A stretch of DNA of 64,000 bases, taken from NCBI RefSeq assembly GCF_001642795.1, contig NZ_LKEH01000025.1, positions 272,113-336,112 on the forward strand, written 5' to 3'. Under the pieces are notes generated by a model, which saw only the letters and a list, made by a program, of their open reading frames with translations, was not told the origin of the DNA and searched no databases. The position numbers and the translations under genes are program-made. Below are positions 27,127 through 36,374 of this stretch, in pieces (position 1 is the stretch's first letter; each line of letters opens with the position of its first letter). Origin of the DNA: Pseudomonas viridiflava. Lineage in GTDB: Bacteria; Pseudomonadota; Gammaproteobacteria; Pseudomonadales; Pseudomonadaceae.

Positions 27127-28485
27127 TCAGAACTCGTGGTCAGCGTTGTCCGGGTTCAGATCGGTGATGCCCAGCTTGCCTGCGGCCTGCTCGATGGCGC
27201 CGGTCTGCTTGACCAGTGCGGCGATGGCGTCACGAACAACCTGATTGCCAGCCGTGTTGCCTGCTGCGATCAGTTGATCGAAGTGCTCGCCCTTGTTGGC
27301 ATGGTCGACGATGACCTGCAGCTTGGCCTGGGTATCGTCCAGGTCGGCGCGCAGGGTGGCGTCGGTCGCAGGGTCTACCTTGGCGACCAGCGACGACAGG
27401 CTCGGGCCGCTGATTTTGGTACCGTCGGTGCGGGTGTATTCGCCCAGGTACACGTTGCGAATGCCTTTGCCGTTGTAGAAGTGCGAGTTGTGCGTGTTGT
27501 CGCTGAAGCAGTCGTGTTCGTCTTCGCTGGAGTTGGCTTCCAGCGCCACTTTCATGCGCTCGCCCGCCAGTTCACCCAGCGACAGGCTACCCATGCCGAA
27601 CAGCATCTTGCGCAGACCGTCGACGCCGGATTCGGCTTCCAGCGTGGCGCGGTAGTTGTCGGCGACGCCGGCTTTCCAGTTGCCGGACATTTCTTCGAGG
27701 TCGCTGACCAGCAGGTCGGTGACGGCTTTCAGGTAGGCACGACGACGGTCATTGTGGCCGCCGGTTGCGCCAGCGCCTTCCAGGTAATCGCTGGCTGGAC
27801 GGTTGCCGGCGCCAGGGCCGGTGCCGTTCAGATCCTGGCCCCACAGCAGGAATTCGATGGCGTGGTAGCCGGTGGCAACGTTGGCTTCGGAACCGCCCAG
27901 TTCATTCAGGCTGGCGAGTTTCTCTGAAGTGATCTGCTTGACGTCGACCTTGTCTTCGCCCACCTGGATTTCAGTGTTGGCGATGATATTGGCGGTTGCG
28001 CCAGGGTTGCCCAGTGCGTGCTGGTAGTCCTTGGCAACGTAGTCGATCAGGCCTTCGTCCAGCGGCCAGGCGTTAACCTGTCCTTCCCAGTCGTCGATGA
28101 TGGTGTTGCCGAAGCGGAACACTTCGCTCTGCATGTAAGGAACACGTGCGGCAACCCAGGCGTCGCGAGCGGCCTTGAGGGTTTCGTCGTTCGGCTTGGC
28201 CAGGAATGCATCAACGGCAGTGCTCAGTTTTTTGGCACCGGCTTCGGCATCGCTGAAAACAGCGGAAACCATGTTCGCGTAGTTGGCGACCACAGCCTTG
28301 GCGGCGGCGTCATCGGTCTGGGCTGCGGCAGGCGTGGCGGGTGCAGCCGGTGCTGGCGCGGCGGCCGGAGCAGCAGGCGCAGCTGCGGCAGGTGGAGTTG
28401 CAGCCTTGTCCTTGCCTTCGCCACAACCGGCGAGAGAGATAGCGATGGCCAAGAGACTGGCGGTTGCCAAAGGCATACGAATCAT
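27127..28485 (-). CDS. icmP: Imelysin (M75) lipoprotein, IcmP-like
   Basis: A 452-residue lipoprotein with signal ISLAGC (Cys20) and a long Ala/Pro linker (about 30-58), then an imelysin domain with the metal-binding GYHAIEFLLWGQD motif (GxHxxE). A later CFSDNTHNSHF segment is typical of the family. IcmP of P. aeruginosa is an insulin-cleaving metalloprotease homologue; imelysins are outer-membrane or periplasmic iron-linked proteins. A Fur-like box lies 59 bp upstream. In the remembered P. aeruginosa order the DHOR gene follows directly; here a T6SS cassette intervenes. Confidence 0.88.
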   Translation of the reverse strand: MIRMPLATASLLAIAISLAGCGEGKDKAATPPAAAAPAAPAAAPAPAAPATPAAAQTDDAAAKAVVANYANMVSAVFSDAEAGAKKLSTAVDAFLAKPNDETLKAARDAWVAARVPYMQSEVFRFGNTIIDDWEGQVNAWPLDEGLIDYVAKDYQHALGNPGATANIIANTEIQVGEDKVDVKQITSEKLASLNELGGSEANVATGYHAIEFLLWGQDLNGTGPGAGNRPASDYLEGAGATGGHNDRRRAYLKAVTDLLVSDLEEMSGNWKAGVADNYRATLEAESGVDGLRKMLFGMGSLSLGELAGERMKVALEANSSEDEHDCFSDNTHNSHFYNGKGIRNVYLGEYTRTDGTKISGPSLSSLVAKVDPATDATLRADLDDTQAKLQVIVDHANKGEHFDQLIAAGNTAGNQVVRDAIAALVKQTGAIEQAAGKLGITDLNPDNADHEF

Positions 28486-28543
28486 GACGGAATCCTGCGT
28501 TCATAGGGGTGAAGGCGCAGAGCGCCCAGAAAATCTGCGACAT

Positions 28544-28562
28544 AATGCGAAAGATTTGCATT
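28544..28562 (-). promoter_or_regulatory. Fur-box-like site upstream of icmP
   Basis: The 19-mer AATGCGAAAGATTTGCATT is an imperfect inverted repeat (7 of 9 arm positions pair) similar to Pseudomonas Fur sites. It is placed 59 bp before the icmP start. Iron repression of icmP is the likely meaning. Confidence 0.5.
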
Positions 28563-28679
28563 CGATGTAAAGGCAAAACGCCTGTCGAGTCGCGAACAGC
28601 TACCCGAGAGCTTGTAACAGTCGGTTTCGGGATATTACGAGGACCGCTTTATTCGGCCGTGCAGCAGTGTGAGGCCGGT

Positions 28680-30731
28680 TCAGAGAATGGCGGCGTTATT
28701 GCGCTGATCCAGCTTAAGGAATGCAAGCAACTCCCGTGCGGGCAGCGGCTTGCTGTAGAAATAGCCTTGGCCCTCATGACAGCCCTCAGAGATCACATAC
28801 GCTTCCTGCTCGACCGTTTCGACGCCTTCGGCAATGACCTGCATGCCCAGACTCTTACCCAGCTGAATGATCGCACGCACGATGGTTGCGTCGTCATCAT
28901 CGTCGATCAGGTCCTGCACGAAACTCTTGTCGATCTTGATCTTGTCCAACGGCAGGCTTTTCAGGTAGCTCAGGGAGGAGTAGCCCGTGCCGAAGTCATC
29001 AATCGCAATCAATGCCCCGGAGCGGCGCAGGCTGAGCAGATGCTGGGCAGCCGTGGTGATGTCCTCCATCAATCCGGTTTCGGTTACTTCCAGCTCAAGG
29101 CTGCGGGGTGGCAGGCGGTAGATCTGCAACAGGTTGTTCACCACGCGGGGCAACTCGGCGTGGTGCAGCTGCACGGTGGAGAGGTTGACGGCCATGCGCA
29201 GGTCGGTGAAGCCCTGGTCGTGCCATTCGCGCAACTGCCGACAGGCCTGGTCCAGCACCCATTCACCCAGCGCAATGATGGTGCCGTTCTGTTCGGCCAG
29301 CGGGATGAACACGTCTGGCGGCACCAGGCCGTGCTCGGGGTGCTGCCAGCGGATCAGCGCTTCCACGCCGACGATCTGATGGTCTCGATAGCTGATCTGT
29401 GGCTGATAGACCATGTACAGCTGATTGCGCGGCAGGGCTTCGCGCAGGTCCTTTTCCAGTTCGCGGCGCCGACGCATCTCGCAGTCGACGCTGGCGATGT
29501 AGAACTGATAGCGATTGCGCGATCTGGCCTTGGCCAGGGTCATGGTCTGCTCGGCCTTTTGCAGAAGCTTCTCGGGGCTGTCGCCATCCTCCGGGAACAG
29601 CGTGATACCGATGGTTGCGCGCAGCCGAATGGACTGGCCATCCACAGTGAACGGAGCTTCGAGTTCATCCAGTACGTTCTGCGCCAGCTCGGCCGCTTCG
29701 TAAGGCTCTGCGATGTCTGCCTGGACCAGTGCAAACTGATCACCACCCAGACGTGCCAGCGCACCCAGTCGACCGCTGTGGGCGCGCAACCGGTCCGCCA
29801 GGGCCAGTAGCAGCTGATCGCCGGCCTGATAACTGAACTGCTCGTTGATGCCCTTGAAGTCATCCAGGCCGACACACAGCACAGCGACCCGATGCTGTTG
29901 CCGTCCGGCGTTCTCCAGAATGTTCTCCAGGCTCATCTGCAACTGCACCCGGTTGGGAAGGCCGGTCAGGAAATCGTATTGCGCCATGCGTTGCAGGTTG
30001 TTTTCGGCTTCGTGGCGCAGGTAGGTATTACGTTCGATGGAGGCGAGCAACTGGTTGGCCGTATTGACCCAGATACCCAGCTCGTTCTTTTCATGACCCT
30101 TGAGCAGGGGCAACTGATGCTCACTGGGGCGATCAGGGTTGATGGCGGTCAGGTGTTCGATGATTCGCGAGAGTGGCTTGGTCAGCAGCCAGTGATAGAC
30201 CAGGTACAACACGAGACCCATCGCCAGCGCCCGCAGCACGCCGGAGATAAAAATGATCACGGCATTGATGATGAAGCCTTCGCCATAGTTGGCGGTGTCC
30301 AGTGTGATGCGCAGATCGCCATAGTATTCACTGTACGGGCTGCGTCCGACCAATTGCGTGGTAAAGCTGCGCTCCTGACCCAGAATGAGATCCGTGAGCC
30401 AGCGGGTTGAAGAGGTTTTCAGCGGTCGGTCTTTTTCGGCCAGCAGGGTTTCGTTCGGATGCCCGATGGAGGCCATGCGCACGGCATTGTCCTGAAACAG
30501 GCCTTCGATGACCTGCATGCCCATTTCCCGGTCCAGGCTGTAGACCGCCTGAGTAGAGGGGTCCCTGAACATGTCCAGAATGCGTTCGGCGTCGCTCACC
30601 ACTGCCTGGCGGGTCTTGTAGGCGTCATAGACGATTTGCGCGCAGCTCAATACCACGCCGACAAAGAACGCCGACAGCAGCACCACGCGCAGCAACTTCA
30701 CCGACAAGCTGTTCTTGAGTTCCAGCTTCAA
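28680..30731 (-). CDS. bifA: Cyclic-di-GMP phosphodiesterase BifA
   Basis: A 683-residue membrane protein: TM helix about 10-32, periplasmic sensor to about 155, second TM about 158-180, HAMP-like linker, GGDEF domain and EAL domain. The GGDEF signature reads GGDQF, as I recall for BifA, so cyclase activity is unlikely. The EAL domain has GVEALIRWQ, the second metal-binding acidic positions (DDFGTGYSS) and a QGYFYSKPL end, so it should hydrolyse c-di-GMP. BifA promotes swarming and biofilm dispersal. Its place next to sodB matches the P. aeruginosa order. Confidence 0.92.
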   Translation of the reverse strand: MKLELKNSLSVKLLRVVLLSAFFVGVVLSCAQIVYDAYKTRQAVVSDAERILDMFRDPSTQAVYSLDREMGMQVIEGLFQDNAVRMASIGHPNETLLAEKDRPLKTSSTRWLTDLILGQERSFTTQLVGRSPYSEYYGDLRITLDTANYGEGFIINAVIIFISGVLRALAMGLVLYLVYHWLLTKPLSRIIEHLTAINPDRPSEHQLPLLKGHEKNELGIWVNTANQLLASIERNTYLRHEAENNLQRMAQYDFLTGLPNRVQLQMSLENILENAGRQQHRVAVLCVGLDDFKGINEQFSYQAGDQLLLALADRLRAHSGRLGALARLGGDQFALVQADIAEPYEAAELAQNVLDELEAPFTVDGQSIRLRATIGITLFPEDGDSPEKLLQKAEQTMTLAKARSRNRYQFYIASVDCEMRRRRELEKDLREALPRNQLYMVYQPQISYRDHQIVGVEALIRWQHPEHGLVPPDVFIPLAEQNGTIIALGEWVLDQACRQLREWHDQGFTDLRMAVNLSTVQLHHAELPRVVNNLLQIYRLPPRSLELEVTETGLMEDITTAAQHLLSLRRSGALIAIDDFGTGYSSLSYLKSLPLDKIKIDKSFVQDLIDDDDDATIVRAIIQLGKSLGMQVIAEGVETVEQEAYVISEGCHEGQGYFYSKPLPARELLAFLKLDQRNNAAIL

Positions 30732-31077
30732 TGGCCGTTCCTTAATCCAAGTCGCAGGCGTATCGCCCTGTCACCCTCGAAAAACGGATGATCGAGACGG
30801 TCTAGCCCGGTTGATCCCTCTTTTCTGCGCCGCTGCCTGGGACCCACGGACTCGTGCAATCCTAGTGTGTCGGGCGGCTGCGCTTGTAACTTGAGCGTAA
30901 CGCTGTAAAAGAACTGTTGCGTGATATTAGTCAGCTAACGTTTTCTGGCAATACACGACGTTACAGTTGTACATGAAAAACTGCCATATTCACGCATTTG
31001 AGTGACACATTCGCGGTGCCTTCACGATATTGAGGGGCTTGCTTCCCGTCACACGCGTGCCGAATGCAGGCAATAAA
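30732..31077. other. Gap between bifA and sodB
   Basis: About 350 bp without a supported gene. It should hold the bifA promoter and leader; several AT-rich blocks near 30895-31000 are suitable, but I see no clear operator or repeat. Confidence 0.5.
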
Positions 31078-31078
31078 A

Positions 31079-31099
31079 AACCCGGCACATGGCCGGGTT
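31079..31099 (-). terminator. Intrinsic terminator of sodB
   Basis: AACCCGGC (31079-31086) pairs with GCCGGGTT, loop about 5 nt; the minus strand continues into T6. It lies 18 bp after the sodB stop. Confidence 0.85.
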
Positions 31100-31116
31100 C
31101 TTGATGACACTGGAAA

Positions 31117-31698
31117 TCAGGCGGCGTATTGCTTGGCCACGAAGTCCCAGTTCACCAGGTTCCAGAACGCTTCTACATACTTCGGACGCACATTGCGGTA
31201 GTCGATGTAGTAGGCGTGTTCCCAGACGTCGCAGGTCAGCAAAGGCTTGTCACCGCTGGTCATCGGGTTGCCCGCACCAATGGTGCTGGCCAGCGCCAGG
31301 GAGCCGTCAGCTTTCTTCACCAGCCAGCCCCAGCCGGAGCCGAAGGTGCCGATGGAAGTCTTGCTGAACTCTTCCTTGAACTTGTCGAACGAACCGAACG
31401 CAGCGTTGATTGCGTCAGCCAGAGGGCCGGTAGGTTCACCGCCACCGTTAGGCGACAGGCATTCCCAGTAGAAGGTGTGGTTCCAGACCTGAGCGGCGTT
31501 GTTGAAGATGCCACCCGAGGAAGTCTTGACGATTTCTTCCAGAGTCTTGCCTTCGAACTCGGTGCCTGGCACCAGGTTGTTCAGGTTCACGACGTAGGTG
31601 TTGTGGTGCTTGTCGTGGTGATATTCCAGCGTTTCCCTGGAAATGTGCGGCTGCAGAGCATCGTGGGCATAAGGCAGTGGCGGCAATTCAAAAGCCAT
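31117..31698 (-). CDS. sodB: Iron superoxide dismutase SodB
   Basis: A 193-residue Fe-type superoxide dismutase converting superoxide to oxygen and peroxide in the cytoplasm. The N-terminal metal His is in [10 protein letters not shown] and a second His in [11 protein letters not shown]. The C-terminal [13 protein letters not shown] supplies the last Asp and His. The Gly/Gln pattern ([19 protein letters not shown]) fits the Fe rather than the Mn form. The start follows a strong AGGAG. Monocistronic, with its own terminator. Confidence 0.97.
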   Translation of the reverse strand: MAFELPPLPYAHDALQPHISRETLEYHHDKHHNTYVVNLNNLVPGTEFEGKTLEEIVKTSSGGIFNNAAQVWNHTFYWECLSPNGGGEPTGPLADAINAAFGSFDKFKEEFSKTSIGTFGSGWGWLVKKADGSLALASTIGAGNPMTSGDKPLLTCDVWEHAYYIDYRNVRPKYVEAFWNLVNWDFVAKQYAA

Positions 31699-31891
31699 GG
31701 TTTATCTCCTTTCAGGTCATTTGCGGTTATCGCACGGCCGATCACGGGCGGCCGGATACAGCATGCACCGGGAGTTTTACTCTTTTGCGGCGCAGACCCC
31801 GGACTATAGCACCGGCCCTGCGGCATAACCACGCAACAACTGTGTGGGAAAGAGGTTCCAGCGTTGTCGACCCAATGGCCATGAAAATCAC

Positions 31892-32494
31892 TCAAGCGCT
31901 ACGAATCAACTGCACGGCAACGGTAAACATCATCACCGCCACCAGCACGTCCAGCAGTCGCCAGGTTGCTGGACGGGCCAGCCAGGGCGCGAGCCAGGCT
32001 GCGCCGATGGCAAGGCTCGAGAACCACAGCAGCGAGGCGCTGGCAGCACCGACCACGTAGGCTTCCGGCACGGCCTGCTGTGCACCGAGCGATCCGATCA
32101 GCAACACGGTGTCCAGATAGACATGCGGATTGAGCAGGGTCACGGCCAGCGCGCTGAGCAACACGGCGCGCCGCGACCTCATCCCGGTGGCGGCGCTGTT
32201 TTCCAGTCCCTGTGATGAACAGGCACGACGCAAAGCCTGCAGGCCATACCAGCTCAGGAATGCCACGCCACCCCAACGCGCAACGGCCAGCAGGGTAGGG
32301 TTCTGCGCCAGCACATTCGCCAGGCCGAACACTCCGGCAGCAATCAGCAGCGCGTCGCAGACAATGCACACCAAGGCCACCGGAACATGGTGCTCACGAC
32401 GCAGCCCTTGCGCCAGAACGAACGCGTTCTGCGTGCCGATGGCCATGATCAGGCCCGCAGCCACCAGCAGACCGTTTAAATAGCTTTGCCACAT
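31892..32494 (-). CDS. argO: LysE/ArgO-family amino acid exporter
   Basis: A 200-residue membrane protein with about six helices and the LysE signature near the start (AIGTQNAFVLAQGL). It exports basic amino acids such as arginine or lysine. The ATG at 32494 (MWQSYLNG) places the first helix correctly; an upstream extension would be unconserved. It is divergent from an ArgP/LysG-type regulator at 32589, the standard regulator-exporter pair, with a 94-bp shared promoter region. Confidence 0.9.
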   Translation of the reverse strand: MWQSYLNGLLVAAGLIMAIGTQNAFVLAQGLRREHHVPVALVCIVCDALLIAAGVFGLANVLAQNPTLLAVARWGGVAFLSWYGLQALRRACSSQGLENSAATGMRSRRAVLLSALAVTLLNPHVYLDTVLLIGSLGAQQAVPEAYVVGAASASLLWFSSLAIGAAWLAPWLARPATWRLLDVLVAVMMFTVAVQLIRSA

Positions 32495-32588
32495 CAGATG
32501 CGCTCCGGCAGTCAGTTCAGGTGGCGATTCTGGCGTCAGAAGCGGTATAAGGAAAACCAATAATCCTGATCGCTCATTAGGAAAACTG

Positions 32589-33488
32589 ATGTTTGACTAC
32601 AAGCTGCTATCGGCGCTCGCTGCCGTCATCGAGCAGGCCGGATTTGAACGCGCTGCCCAGGTATTGGGTTTGTCCCAGTCGGCCGTGTCCCAGCGCATCA
32701 AACTGCTGGAGGCGCGAATCGGTCAGCCGGTGCTGATCCGGGCCACACCGCCGAGCCCGACCGACATCGGGCGGCGATTGCTCAATCATGTGCAACAGGT
32801 TCGGCTGCTGGAGCGTGACCTGCAAAGCCAGGTGCCCGCGCTAGACGAGGAAGGCATGCCGGAGCGACTGCGTATCGCCCTGAACGCCGACAGCCTTGCC
32901 ACGTGGTGGGCGCAGGCGGTCGGGGATTTCTGCGCCGAGCATCATCTGCTGCTGGACATGGTGGTCGAGGATCAGGACGTCGGACTCAAGCGTATGCGTG
33001 CAGGCGAGGTGGCAGCGTGTCTGTGTGGCAGCGAACGGCCAGTGGCCGGCGCACGCAGTCAGTTGCTGGGGGCCATGCGCTATCGTGCCCTGGCGTCGCC
33101 GTCGTTCATCGACCGGCATTTTGCCGATGGTGTAAGTCCTGAGAAACTGGCGCGCTCAGCAGCGTTGGTCTTCGGCCCTGATGATTTTTTGCAGCACCGC
33201 TATCTGGCTTTGCTTGGGGTCGAGGGCGGTTTCAAGCATCATCTGTGTCCCTCATCCGAAGGCTTCATGCGCATGATCGAGGCCGGACTTGGCTGGGGGC
33301 TGGTACCTGAATTGCAGGTCAGCGAGCAGATACGCAGCGGTGCACTGCGCGAACTGCTGCCTGCCCGCTACATCGATGTGCCGCTTTACTGGCATCACTG
33401 GCGCAACGGCGGCCAGTTGCTGAACCGCCTGACCGAGCATCTGGCACAAAAGTCCGGGCGCTGGCTGGTGCCGCCTGGCGGCAAGTGA
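32589..33488 (+). CDS. argP: LysR-type regulator ArgP (IciA/LysG)
   Basis: A 299-residue LysR-family activator: winged helix-turn-helix at about 5-60 (GFERAAQVLGLSQSAVSQRIKLLE) and a periplasmic-binding-like effector domain to the C terminus. ArgP proteins sense lysine and arginine and activate the divergent exporter gene. Both the divergent position and the sequence of the helix-turn-helix support the call. Ends in a Lys/Gly-rich tail. Confidence 0.92.
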   Translation: MFDYKLLSALAAVIEQAGFERAAQVLGLSQSAVSQRIKLLEARIGQPVLIRATPPSPTDIGRRLLNHVQQVRLLERDLQSQVPALDEEGMPERLRIALNADSLATWWAQAVGDFCAEHHLLLDMVVEDQDVGLKRMRAGEVAACLCGSERPVAGARSQLLGAMRYRALASPSFIDRHFADGVSPEKLARSAALVFGPDDFLQHRYLALLGVEGGFKHHLCPSSEGFMRMIEAGLGWGLVPELQVSEQIRSGALRELLPARYIDVPLYWHHWRNGGQLLNRLTEHLAQKSGRWLVPPGGK

Positions 33489-33564
33489 GCGTCAATACGT
33501 TCATATATGAAAACAATGCGGGTAGGGTTTGTCCTGTCCCGCAGACGCGTCAATGGAGCGGTAA

Positions 33565-34557
33565 ATGAAGATTCTGGTTACCGGCGCAAGCGGCTTCATC
33601 GGTGGACGCTTCGCGCGTTTCGCCCTGGAGCAGGGCATGAGCGTGCGGATCAATGGTCGCCGAGCCGAAGGCGTCGAACATCTGGTCAGACGGGGTGCCG
33701 AGTTCGTGCAGGGCGACCTGACCGACCCGCAACTGGTTCGGGCGTTGTGCGATGACGTGGACGCCGTGGTGCACTGCGCAGGTTCTGTCGGTGTGTGGGG
33801 GCGGCGTCAGGATTTCATGCTGGGCAACGTGCAAGTCACCGAAAACATTGTCGAAGGCTGCCTGAAACAAAGGGTGCCGAGACTGGTCCATCTTTCGTCG
33901 CCTTCGATCTATTTCGACGGTCATTCGCGCCAGGGCATCAAGGAAGAGCAGGTCCCCAAGCGTTTCCACAACCATTACGCCGCGAGCAAGTACCTGGCCG
34001 AGCAGAAAGTATTCGGCGCGCAGGAGTTCGGGCTGGAAGTCATCGCCCTGCGGCCCCGCTTTGTCACAGGGGCGGGCGACAACAGCATTTTTCCGCGCCT
34101 GCTGCGCATGCAACAGAAGAAGCGCCTGTCCATCGTCGGCAACGGTTTGAACAAGGTGGACTTCACCAGCATGCAGAATCTTAACGAGGCCATGTTAAGC
34201 AGTCTGCTGGCCACCGGTTCTGCGCTGGGCAAGGCCTACAACATCAGCAACGGCGCGCCGGTGCCGTTGTGGGATGCCATCAATTACGTGATGCGGCAGA
34301 TGCAGTTGCCTCAGGTCACCCGTTATCGTTCATACGGACTGGCTTATACCGCTGCCGCGATCAATGAAGGGGCCTGCATGCTGTGGCCGGGGCGACCTGA
34401 ACCCACGCTGTCGCGTCTTGGAATGCAGGTCATGAACAAGGACTTCACGCTTGATATCAGCCGTGCCATGCATTATCTGGACTATCAGCCACGTGTCAGT
34501 CTCTGGGCTGCGCTGGACGAGTTCTGCGGCTGGTGGAAAGCCCAACAATCGAGCTGA
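33565..34557 (+). CDS. NAD(P)-dependent epimerase/dehydratase (extended SDR)
   Basis: A 330-residue extended short-chain dehydrogenase. The nucleotide-binding motif GASGFIGGRF (8-17) and a conserved HLSSPSIYFD stretch mark the fold. YAASK supplies the catalytic Tyr and Lys. The C-terminal substrate domain does not reveal the substrate; sterol-dehydrogenase or UDP-sugar epimerase-like activity is possible. The start has a GGAG-type ribosome site and the next gene begins 85 bp later on the same strand. Confidence 0.85.
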   Translation: MKILVTGASGFIGGRFARFALEQGMSVRINGRRAEGVEHLVRRGAEFVQGDLTDPQLVRALCDDVDAVVHCAGSVGVWGRRQDFMLGNVQVTENIVEGCLKQRVPRLVHLSSPSIYFDGHSRQGIKEEQVPKRFHNHYAASKYLAEQKVFGAQEFGLEVIALRPRFVTGAGDNSIFPRLLRMQQKKRLSIVGNGLNKVDFTSMQNLNEAMLSSLLATGSALGKAYNISNGAPVPLWDAINYVMRQMQLPQVTRYRSYGLAYTAAAINEGACMLWPGRPEPTLSRLGMQVMNKDFTLDISRAMHYLDYQPRVSLWAALDEFCGWWKAQQSS

Positions 34558-34642
34558 GTCGGTAGTGGCACATTGAAATATCATCAGGTGCCATTGGTAT
34601 ACTCGCCAGCTTTGGTTTCAACAGCTTCTTGAAGGGTTGCTC

Positions 34643-35494
34643 ATGCGTAACGATCCATATGACGACATCGATGACGTCCCAAGCCTCAGCGCCAAGGACG
34701 ACGATGATGATTTCGTGCCGGAAAAAGGCGCACGCGAGCGCACGACGGTCTACTCGCGCACAACGCCGGTGGTCAAGGTCAAGGGACCGAGCACCGGTCC
34801 GCTCTGGGCGTTGGTCGGCGCATTGTTCATCGCCTTCTGCGGACTGGGCTGGTGGAGCTTTCAGCAGGTTTCGCTGATGGAACAGCAACTGGTCGCGACG
34901 CAGGAAAGTTTTGCGCGCATCAGTGAAGAAGCGGCGGGGCGCCTGCAGGATATTTCCGGCAAGGTCGTGGCGACAGAATCGCTTTCCAGCGACGGCGAAG
35001 CGCTCAAGCAGCGGATCAAGCTGCTGGAAGCGCAACTGGAAGATCAGGACAAGCAGCGCGAAGGCGTTGAGGGCCAGCAAAGCAGCCTCGACAAGCGACT
35101 GGAACAGATGGCTGCGCAAACCACCCAGCAGCAGACCGAAAACGCTCAGCTGCAGGAACAGCTCAAGGGCGTGGTCACCGAGCTGACCGCGCTTAAGGCC
35201 GCCTTGCCTGACCTGAAAACCGCGCAGGCGGATCAGGGCAAGCTGGACACTCAGCTCAAGAGTCTGGCCGCCGATGTCGCGAGCCTGAAGAAACAGGGCA
35301 ATCCTTCCGCCGCCGTCGAGCGGCTCGAACAGGACCTGATCGTGCTCAAGAGCGAGCAGGAGAATCGTCCGGCCCCTGCGGCTGCTGGCAATACCGCCGA
35401 GTTCGATGCGTTTCGTGCTCAGGTGACGCGCAACATCAATACCCTGACCAGCCAGATCCAGAACCTGTCACAACAGCTCAACGCCCGTCGTTGA
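34643..35494 (+). CDS. Single-pass membrane protein with periplasmic coiled coil
   Basis: A 283-residue protein: acidic cytosolic N terminus (DPYDDIDDVPS, DDDDDF), one transmembrane helix (about 52-73, LWALVGALFIAFCGLGWWSF), then a long heptad-rich coiled coil (about 80-240) and an Ala/Pro linker. A short C-terminal helix resembles the coiled coil. Conserved in Pseudomonas as an uncharacterised protein; no enzymatic motif. The ATG at 34643 has GAAGGG 6 bp upstream. A strong terminator follows. Confidence 0.8.
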   Translation: MRNDPYDDIDDVPSLSAKDDDDDFVPEKGARERTTVYSRTTPVVKVKGPSTGPLWALVGALFIAFCGLGWWSFQQVSLMEQQLVATQESFARISEEAAGRLQDISGKVVATESLSSDGEALKQRIKLLEAQLEDQDKQREGVEGQQSSLDKRLEQMAAQTTQQQTENAQLQEQLKGVVTELTALKAALPDLKTAQADQGKLDTQLKSLAADVASLKKQGNPSAAVERLEQDLIVLKSEQENRPAPAAAGNTAEFDAFRAQVTRNINTLTSQIQNLSQQLNARR

Positions 35495-35501
35495 AGCCAT
35501 G

Positions 35502-35539
35502 CGCTACCGGCCGCCGTATGGGCGGTCGGTGGCGTTTTT
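35502..35539 (+). terminator. Strong intrinsic terminator
   Basis: A 14-bp stem including two G-T pairs (CGCTACCGGCCGCC with GGCGGTCGGTGGCG), 5-nt loop, then TTTTT. It ends the coiled-coil gene. Confidence 0.85.
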
Positions 35540-35641
35540 CTTCTTCCGTACAAAAAAATCCTGCTCCCTAAATAAATATGGAATTGCTAGCAAGAGGCCC
35601 CTTTACCCTTGCGTCTCTATTTATTACATGGAGTTTTCGCA

Positions 35642-36301
35642 ATGAAAGGAATCAATACGACACGCCCGGTCACATTGGCGGCTAATGGAACGCTCGATGA
35701 GGTGGCATCCACCTCTCCCGCAGCACTGAGCGCCGAACTGGCAGGGCCGCCCGGCAAACCGGTGGTCAAACCGCCAGTCAAGCCACCCGTGAAGCCGCCA
35801 GTCAAACCCCCGGTCAAGCCGCCAGTGAAGCCCCCGGTCGAGCCGCCTGTAAAGCCGCCAGTCAAACCTCCGGTCAAACCGCCAGTGAAGCCACCGGTCA
35901 AAGCGCCGATCAAGCCACCCGTAAAGCCGACCGAAAAACCACCCGTTGAAATGAAGATGCCTGCCGACCCTGCGCCACCTTCGCGGCTGGATAAACTGTT
36001 GAGCATCGTCAATACCGCGACCGGCGTGCTGCAACTCGTTCATCCGCTCAACAGCGTGTTCAACCCGGACGGCACCGTCACTCATCCAGATGGCACTGTT
36101 CAGAACATCGATGGCACGACGGTGCACGCCGACGGCAGCACCGAACACCCGGATGGCAGCGTTCTGCACAAGGACGGCACCTGGGTGTTTGCCGACGGCT
36201 CGGTCAATTACCCCGATGGTCGCTGGAAACATGTGGATGGCACCGTCACTGACGCAGACGGCACTGTGATTGGTGTCACGGAGCCTGTCGCTTCCAAGTG
36301 A
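35642..36301 (+). CDS. Low-complexity protein with KPPV and DGT repeat arrays
   Basis: A 219-residue protein I do not recognise. No signal peptide: it starts MKGINTTRPVTLAANG. Residues about 38-97 are an almost perfect Lys-Pro-Pro-Val tetrapeptide array with about 14 units. A short helical linker (SRLDKLLSIVNTATGVLQLV) follows, then about ten short DG-centred units (PDGTVTH, IDGTTVH, ADGSTEH ...) with roughly 6-8 residue spacing. The second array resembles glycine-turn beta repeats; the first would form an extended basic polyproline-type rod. A GGAG ribosome site supports the ATG. It is flanked by terminators, so it is its own transcription unit. Confidence 0.75.
   Translation: MKGINTTRPVTLAANGTLDEVASTSPAALSAELAGPPGKPVVKPPVKPPVKPPVKPPVKPPVKPPVEPPVKPPVKPPVKPPVKPPVKAPIKPPVKPTEKPPVEMKMPADPAPPSRLDKLLSIVNTATGVLQLVHPLNSVFNPDGTVTHPDGTVQNIDGTTVHADGSTEHPDGSVLHKDGTWVFADGSVNYPDGRWKHVDGTVTDADGTVIGVTEPVASK
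35755..35930 (+). repeat. 12-bp tandem repeat array coding for KPPV units
   Basis: Copies of a 12-bp unit (AAGCCGCCAGTC and variants) run in frame. Copy-number change would lengthen or shorten the rod without shifting the frame. Confidence 0.85.
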
Positions 36302-36328
36302 CCGGATCCGTTTCCCGAGGCAATAAAA

Positions 36329-36354
36329 AACCCTGACGCTCACACGTCAGGGTT
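36329..36354. terminator. Bidirectional terminator
   Basis: AACCCTGACG (36329-36338) pairs with CGTCAGGGTT (36345-36354), loop of 6. It is preceded by A-rich sequence and followed by TTCTT, so it can serve both the repeat-protein gene and the converging xenB. Confidence 0.8.
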
Positions 36355-36374
36355 CTTGTGCTGCCAAGCGCCGA

